DNA of 9,453 nt from Verrucomicrobiota bacterium. Lineage in GTDB: Bacteria; Verrucomicrobiota; Verrucomicrobiia; Limisphaerales; AV2. Location of the stretch: NCBI GenBank assembly GCA_003219675.1, contig QHPW01000407.1, forward strand, positions 1-9,453. The letters are read 5' to 3'. The notes beneath the pieces were generated by a model. The model saw only the letters and a program-made list of their open reading frames with translations. It had not been told where the DNA came from and did no database searches. Of the stretch, positions 6,275 to 9,453 are shown in pieces. How positions within the stretch are numbered: position 1 is the stretch's first letter; each line of letters starts with the position of its first letter. A program made the translations under genes and the position numbers.

Positions 6275-7249
6275 ATGAACGCATCGAGAGTGAATTCAAT
6301 GTCCCCACCGGATAGGGCCGTTCAATGGCTCCTCGAGGGCGACCCGGCGATCCGCTGGCAAACGTTGCGGGATTTGGTCGGAGCCACCGAACGCAGCGTC
6401 GAGCGCGAGCGGGGCAAGGTCGCGCGCGAGGGTTGGGGCGCCCGTCTCCTCGCCAGACAGGATCGCGCGGGCACCTGGGCGGTCGGTCGGTCCTCGGACG
6501 GCGGATTGTACTCCCCCAAGTGGACCTCGACGACCTACACCATGCTTCTGCTGCGCGACTTCGGTCTGCCCGCGACCAACCGGAAGGCGCGCCGGGCCTG
6601 CGCGCCGCTTCTCGACCGAGGACTGCAACGCGATGGCGGGATCAATTACGGATGGCGAGGCCGGGGCGAAACCTGCATCACCGGCATGGTGCTCTCCATC
6701 CTCTCTTACTTCGGGTTCGACGACGACCGGCTCGACACCCTTGTCGATTACGCGCTCGCGGAGCAGATGCCCGACGGTGGGTGGAACTGTCAGCGGCCCT
6801 ATGGAGCGACGCATTCTTCGGTTCATACCACCCTCAGCGTGCTCGAGGGTTTGCGGCTCTATGAACTTCAACGTGGACGCAACGCGGAGACGGTGCGAGC
6901 CGCGCAATGCCAAGCCCGCGAATTCCTGCTGATGCACCGGCTCTTTCGCTCCGACCGCACCGGCGAAATCATCAATCCAATCTTCCTTCGCTTTTCATTC
7001 CCGCCGCGATGGCACTACGACATCCTCCGGGCTCTCGATTACTTTCAAGCGGTCAACGCACCTCGCGACTCGCGCCTGACCGAGGCAGTCGAGATCGTCC
7101 GCCGCGGCCAAGGTGAGGACGGACGGTGGCCGCTGCAGAATCGCTACCGAGGCAAGACCTACTTTGAATTGGAACGGCTCGGCAATCCCAGCCGTTGGAA
7201 CACGCTTCGCGCGCTGCGAGTATTGAAATGGTGGGCAGCAAAAAACTGA
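6275..7249 (+). CDS. Cytoplasmic prenyltransferase/squalene-cyclase-fold protein
   Basis: The product is 324 residues with no signal peptide. Helical alpha-toroid repeats are marked by QW-like turns: QDRAGTWAV (62-70), QRDGGINYGW (118-127), QMPDGGWNCQ (164-173) and GEDGRWPLQ (280-288). The middle carries Cys134 (GETCITG), Cys172 (WNC), His180 and His184 (THSSVHTT). Such residues could bind metal, as in protein prenyltransferase beta subunits, but this is only a guess. The DxDD motif of squalene-hopene cyclase is absent, so hopanoid synthesis is not supported. The length is about half that of a true cyclase, so it is a single toroid. The start may be the ATG at 6275 or the one at 6299, which has GAGAG eight bases upstream. 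I kept the longer form, as neither ribosome-binding site is strong. It does not resemble the secreted toroid protein at 1536-2570 beyond the fold. Confidence 0.85.
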   Translation: MNASRVNSMSPPDRAVQWLLEGDPAIRWQTLRDLVGATERSVERERGKVAREGWGARLLARQDRAGTWAVGRSSDGGLYSPKWTSTTYTMLLLRDFGLPATNRKARRACAPLLDRGLQRDGGINYGWRGRGETCITGMVLSILSYFGFDDDRLDTLVDYALAEQMPDGGWNCQRPYGATHSSVHTTLSVLEGLRLYELQRGRNAETVRAAQCQAREFLLMHRLFRSDRTGEIINPIFLRFSFPPRWHYDILRALDYFQAVNAPRDSRLTEAVEIVRRGQGEDGRWPLQNRYRGKTYFELERLGNPSRWNTLRALRVLKWWAAKN

Positions 7250-7476
7250 TTGGATTGCACAAATTCGGACTTCGTGCGACCACCGCTTCTCTGACATTCG
7301 CACCGAGCCATTCCGCGTGGGCGGTGCGTTAATCGGGTTGTAGCGGCGGTCTGTGACCGCCCAAAACCGCGCGGCGCTCAAAGAGCGCCGCTACAGTTTA
7401 GATTCTGAAATTAAGACATTCCCGCCGCGTGTTTCCATTTGAATTTGACGACACTTGGAAGCAGTCTGGGACCGCT
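7250..7476. other. Intergenic region with hairpins
   Basis: This 227-base gap lies between two plus-strand genes. A stem at 7299-7305 with 7322-7328 (extended by CCA/TGG, loop of seven) follows the upstream gene and could help end its transcript, although only TTAA follows rather than a T-run. The compound palindrome at 7339-7395 comes next. The last 80 bases should hold the promoter and leader of the downstream Tat gene; I see no clear promoter boxes. Confidence 0.55.
7339..7395. repeat. Compound palindromic element (two hairpins in an outer inverted repeat)
   Basis: The outer arms TGTAGCGGCG (7339-7348) and CGCCGCTACA (7386-7395) are perfect 10-base complements. Inside are two hairpins: GCGGTC/GACCGC with a TGT loop (7346-7351 with 7355-7360) and GCGGCGCT/AGCGCCGC (7371-7378 with 7384-7391). 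The layout is the same as at 4111-4168, including the GTAG...CTAC ends, but the stem sequences differ. The element is probably a REPIN-like dispersed repeat. Confidence 0.82.
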
Positions 7477-8460
7477 ATGAACCCACACGATCTTATCTCT
7501 CAATCGGAATGCGATGGTTCGCCCACCACGCGGCGTCAGTTCCTCCAGCAGGCGACCGGCCTCGCCGCGGGAGCCGCAGTCTTGTCCGAACTGCCACCGC
7601 AGGCGCGCGCCGCGAGCACACCGGCCGCTTCCAGGTTGCCAACGATCAGGCTTGGACCGCACGAAGTCACGCGTCTCATCATCGGCGGCAACCCCATTTA
7701 CGGCTATTCGCACTTCAACAACATCCTCAGTCAATACCAAACCGTGTGGCACACCCCCGAACGCGTCATCGAACTGCTCAACCACTGCGAAGCCAACGGC
7801 ATCAACACCTGGCAGAACAGTTACGCCGAGCGTACCCTTTCCGACCTGGACCGCTACCGCGCAGCCGGCGGCAAAATGCACTGGCTCTGCCTCGGCAAAC
7901 CCGATTGGGCCGAAACACCGCACCTCATTGCTGACGCTGCCAAACGCAAACCCATCGGCATCGCGCCGCACGGCTCCCTGGGCGAACGCTTGTATCGGCA
8001 AGACAAGCTCGATGTGCTGGCCGATTTACTGAAGCGCATCCGCGACGCCGGCGTGCTCGTCGGCCTCTCCGCCCACAATCCGGCCCTGATCGAACTGGCG
8101 GAGGAGAAAGGATGGCACGTGGATTACTATATGTGCTGCCTCTACTATCTGACCCGGCCGCGCGAGGAGTTCCAGAAGCTGTTGGGCGGCGAGCTGCCGT
8201 TGGGGGAAATTTATCTGCCGAGCGACCCGCCGCGGATGTTCAAAGTCATCCAGGCAACGCGCAAACCCTGTCTCGCTTACAAAATCCTCGCCGCCGGCCG
8301 GAGAATTGAAAGTCCCGCGCAGGTTCGCCAGTGTTTCCAGACCGCTTTCAGCAACATCAAACCCACCGACGCGGTGATCGTGGGGATGTATCAGCAGTTG
8401 GGCGATCAAGTGGGCGGAAACGCCGCCATCGTGCGGGAGATTGGTTCGCGCCGAGCGTAG
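7477..8460 (+). CDS. Tat-exported aldo/keto-reductase-like TIM-barrel protein
   Basis: With the ATG at 7477 the product is 327 residues. Residues 17-46 form a Tat signal (TTRRQFLQQATG, an Ala-rich core, then QARA). The remaining 280 residues resemble the aldo/keto reductase barrel: GGNPIYGY (70-77), EANGINTWQNSYAE (105-118), GLSAHNP (196-202), LAYKILAAGR (266-275) and PTDAVIVGM (296-304). By position, Lys141 and His164 could be the AKR catalytic Lys and His. The expected Asp in the GIN-x-x-D segment appears to be Gln113, so classic NADPH-dependent reduction is doubtful. I infer the fold and cannot name a substrate. GGGA lies just upstream of the ATG. An alternative GTG start at 7429 would bury the Tat motif 16 residues deeper. 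Confidence 0.82.
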   Translation: MNPHDLISQSECDGSPTTRRQFLQQATGLAAGAAVLSELPPQARAASTPAASRLPTIRLGPHEVTRLIIGGNPIYGYSHFNNILSQYQTVWHTPERVIELLNHCEANGINTWQNSYAERTLSDLDRYRAAGGKMHWLCLGKPDWAETPHLIADAAKRKPIGIAPHGSLGERLYRQDKLDVLADLLKRIRDAGVLVGLSAHNPALIELAEEKGWHVDYYMCCLYYLTRPREEFQKLLGGELPLGEIYLPSDPPRMFKVIQATRKPCLAYKILAAGRRIESPAQVRQCFQTAFSNIKPTDAVIVGMYQQLGDQVGGNAAIVREIGSRRA

Positions 8461-8600
8461 TTTCGGCTCGACACAGCCGCTCGCGCGAATGAAGGAACTC
8501 GTCGCACCCCGACGCATGGCCTGCCCTCCTCCGAGGATGCGCGTCCGGCGACGTCTGATGCCGCCGCTGTGGCTTTGTCTTCTCTCCTGGAGTTGCTTTG
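8461..8600. other. Region after the AKR-like gene, no confident gene
   Basis: A plus-strand frame that overlaps the end of the AKR-like gene runs on to 8626. From the ATG at 8489 it would give 45 Arg/Pro-rich residues ending with a hydrophobic stretch (PPLWLCLLSW, then SCFG). It looks like a broken signal peptide in a different frame from the small ORF at 8601. I do not call it a gene, but a decayed secreted protein spanning both frames is possible. Confidence 0.4.
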
Positions 8601-8750
8601 GTGAACCGGACCGCAGCTTCCAATAGTTTCTCGGTGAAACTGGAAAGCGGGAGCAGCGGCGGGGGCTTGATTATGGACGAACGCGGTCAACCGTTCAGCG
8701 CCCGCGTCAAAACACTCTGGATGTTCCGAGTTTCCAATATCAAGAACTGA
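8601..8750 (+). CDS. Small hypothetical protein or gene remnant (49 residues)
   Basis: From a GTG at 8601 this frame encodes 49 residues: a Ser/Gly-rich start (SFSVKLESGSSGGGL) and a tail (MDERGQPFSARVKTLWMFR, then VSNIKN). A good GGAG lies eight bases before the GTG. The frame is closed upstream by a TGA at 8556-8558. I do not recognise a family. The composition of the tail looks like real protein rather than chance reading. Its final codons overlap the last codons of the permease remnant on the other strand by 11 bases. It may be a genuine small protein, the tail of a lost gene, or part of a mobile repeat. Confidence 0.3.
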   Translation: MNRTAASNSFSVKLESGSSGGGLIMDERGQPFSARVKTLWMFRVSNIKN

Positions 8751-8916
8751 CCCCAAGTGTGTCGGCCTTATAGGGGAGCGGACGGAGCAGGATGGCGTTG
8801 ACGAAGCTGAAGATCGCGCTGTTCGCTCCGATGCCCAGTGCCAGCGTCACCGCCGCAATCGCCGTGAAGGCCGGATTTTTCAGCAACACGCGGACGGCGT
8901 AGCGAGGATCGTTCAT
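8740..8916 (-). pseudogene. Truncated MacB-like (ADOP-type) ABC transporter permease, N-terminus only
   Basis: From the ATG at 8916 the frame reads 58 residues: MNDPRYAVRVLLKNPAF, TAIAAVTLALGIGANSAIFS, then VNAILLRPLPY. This is the standard opening of large MacB/FtsX-type permeases of Acidobacteria and Verrucomicrobia, which are about 800 residues long, with the first transmembrane helix at about residues 17-40. The homology ends at about residue 55, where the sequence changes abruptly near 8751, and a TGA follows at 8740-8742. No continuation is present further left on this strand. The start codon region is intact, so the loss is from the inside of the gene onward. The upstream DUF4097 gene lies on the same strand. 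Confidence 0.78.
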
Positions 8917-8925
8917 GAATTCTCA

Positions 8926-9025
8926 GTTTTAGATTTACGATTTACGATTTGGTCATTTGCTGGTTGTCCGTCGTCAGTCGTCCGTTGTACTTCATTCCGC
9001 ACTCCGCATTCTGAATTCCGCATTT
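8926..9025. repeat. Three consecutive heptamer tandem-repeat blocks
   Basis: The sequence keeps a seven-base period in three blocks with different units. Block 1 (8926-8960) is five units around ATTTACG. Block 2 (8963-8990) is four units around GTCGTCC. Block 3 (8994-9025) is four and a half units around ATTCCGC. Copies differ by one to four bases. The blocks are separated by only two and three bases. Block 3 overlaps the 3' end of the DUF4097 gene. Blocks 1 and 2 fill the gap up to the permease start codon. Heptamer arrays of this kind recall the STRR repeats described in cyanobacteria. Confidence 0.85.
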
Positions 9026-9453
9026 GAAGCCGGGCCGCCTTCGCCGAGTTTGCCGTCAAGGTTTTGCCCGACCGGAAAATGCTTTTTCGCCGGGAGCGGG
9101 AAATCGCTGGTGATGCCGCCGTTGAGCGTGTTCGCCGAGACATCCGCGTTGGCTTCGGGCGGGAGGGCGGCGGACACCGCGCCGTTGACGGACTTGAGCG
9201 AGACCGCCTTCTTCACTGCGGCGAAAGTGGCTTTGACGGAGCCGTTGACAGTGGATAGCTCGACGTCGCCCTCCAGTCCGGTGGCAATGACAGAACCGTT
9301 GACCGAACTGGCCTCGACATCGCCGCTCACTTTTTCGATTTCGATTCCGCCGTTGACCGTGCCGACGCCGTCGAGACGGCTTTGCTTTGGCACCGTCAAC
9401 GTGTAATCGACGCTGGTGGAATTGTTTTTGTTCCGTCTCGTTTTCGAGTCAGG
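8992..9453 (-). CDS. DUF4097 adhesin-like beta-repeat protein, 5' end outside window
   Basis: The visible part is 153 codons, open to the right edge, so the N-terminus is missing. The frame has no stop before the edge, and a TTG at 9399 is not needed as a start. It shows the DUF4097 ladder: short beta repeats of about 20 residues with the word VNG (GTVNGGIEI, SSVNGSVIA, STVNGSVKA, KSVNGAVSA) and finally TLNGG. DUF4097 proteins are putative adhesins or cell-surface beta-helix proteins, often exported; a signal peptide would be outside the window. After LDGKLGEGGP, where relatives usually continue with one more strand ending in a TVNG-like repeat, the frame enters the ATTCCGC repeat. It reads SNAEFRMRSAE and stops, so the native end seems to be replaced. 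It lies upstream of the permease remnant on the same strand. Confidence 0.82.
   Translation of the reverse strand, partial: PDSKTRRNKNNSTSVDYTLTVPKQSRLDGVGTVNGGIEIEKVSGDVEASSVNGSVIATGLEGDVELSTVNGSVKATFAAVKKAVSLKSVNGAVSAALPPEANADVSANTLNGGITSDFPLPAKKHFPVGQNLDGKLGEGGPASNAEFRMRSAE

Noticed and set aside
6073..6276. Minus-strand frame of 67 codons
   Set aside because: Most of it is the inverted repeat and AT-poor spacer; there is no ribosome-binding site or recognisable feature, and it overlaps the next gene's start.
6275..7249. Squalene-hopene cyclase assignment for the toroid gene
   Set aside because: The DxDD motif is absent and the length is about half that of true cyclases.

Overview
The window looks like a piece of a GC-rich chromosome from a Verrucomicrobiota-type bacterium (Limisphaerales/Pedosphaera-like is my best guess). 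The evidence is indirect. There are a tandem DUF1080 protein, secreted WD40 and squalene-cyclase-fold proteins, two Tat-exported enzymes, and the start of an acidobacterial/verrucomicrobial-type MacB-like permease. Nearly every intergenic gap also carries a palindromic or tandem repeat. No plasmid, phage, CRISPR, toxin-antitoxin or recognisable defence genes are visible.

Layout. Bases 1-42 are the 3' end of a tRNA-His gene. Bases 43-497 hold no convincing gene. From 3928 down to 498 a tight minus-strand operon encodes three exported proteins: a two-domain DUF1080 protein, a prenyltransferase/squalene-oxidase-repeat protein and a seven-bladed WD40 propeller. The gaps between them are 32 and 6 nt. 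A divergent intergenic region (3929-4197) with several hairpins separates this operon from a plus-strand Tat-exported sulfite-oxidase-family molybdoenzyme (4198-5460). Next on the plus strand come a glyoxalase/VOC-fold protein (5677-6051), a cytoplasmic squalene-cyclase-fold protein (6275-7249) and a Tat-exported aldo/keto-reductase-like protein (7477-8460). Each is preceded by a gap with a different palindromic element, so they are probably separate transcription units.

The right end (8461-9453) looks like decaying sequence. A small plus-strand ORF (8601-8750) runs tail to tail into a 58-residue remnant of a MacB-like permease on the minus strand. About 100 nt of three successive heptamer tandem repeats separate that remnant from a DUF4097 adhesin-like gene, which enters from beyond the right edge. 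The last residues of the DUF4097 protein are encoded by the heptamer repeat itself, so its native C-terminus appears to be lost.

How the genes fit together. The three-gene operon plausibly makes a periplasmic or surface set: a glycan-related DUF1080 protein plus an alpha-toroid and a beta-propeller. No substrate can be named. The single-gene units share no obvious pathway. I see no clear new multi-gene system. The strongest unusual signals are the heptamer array that has become coding sequence, and the two double-hairpin elements that share architecture but not sequence.
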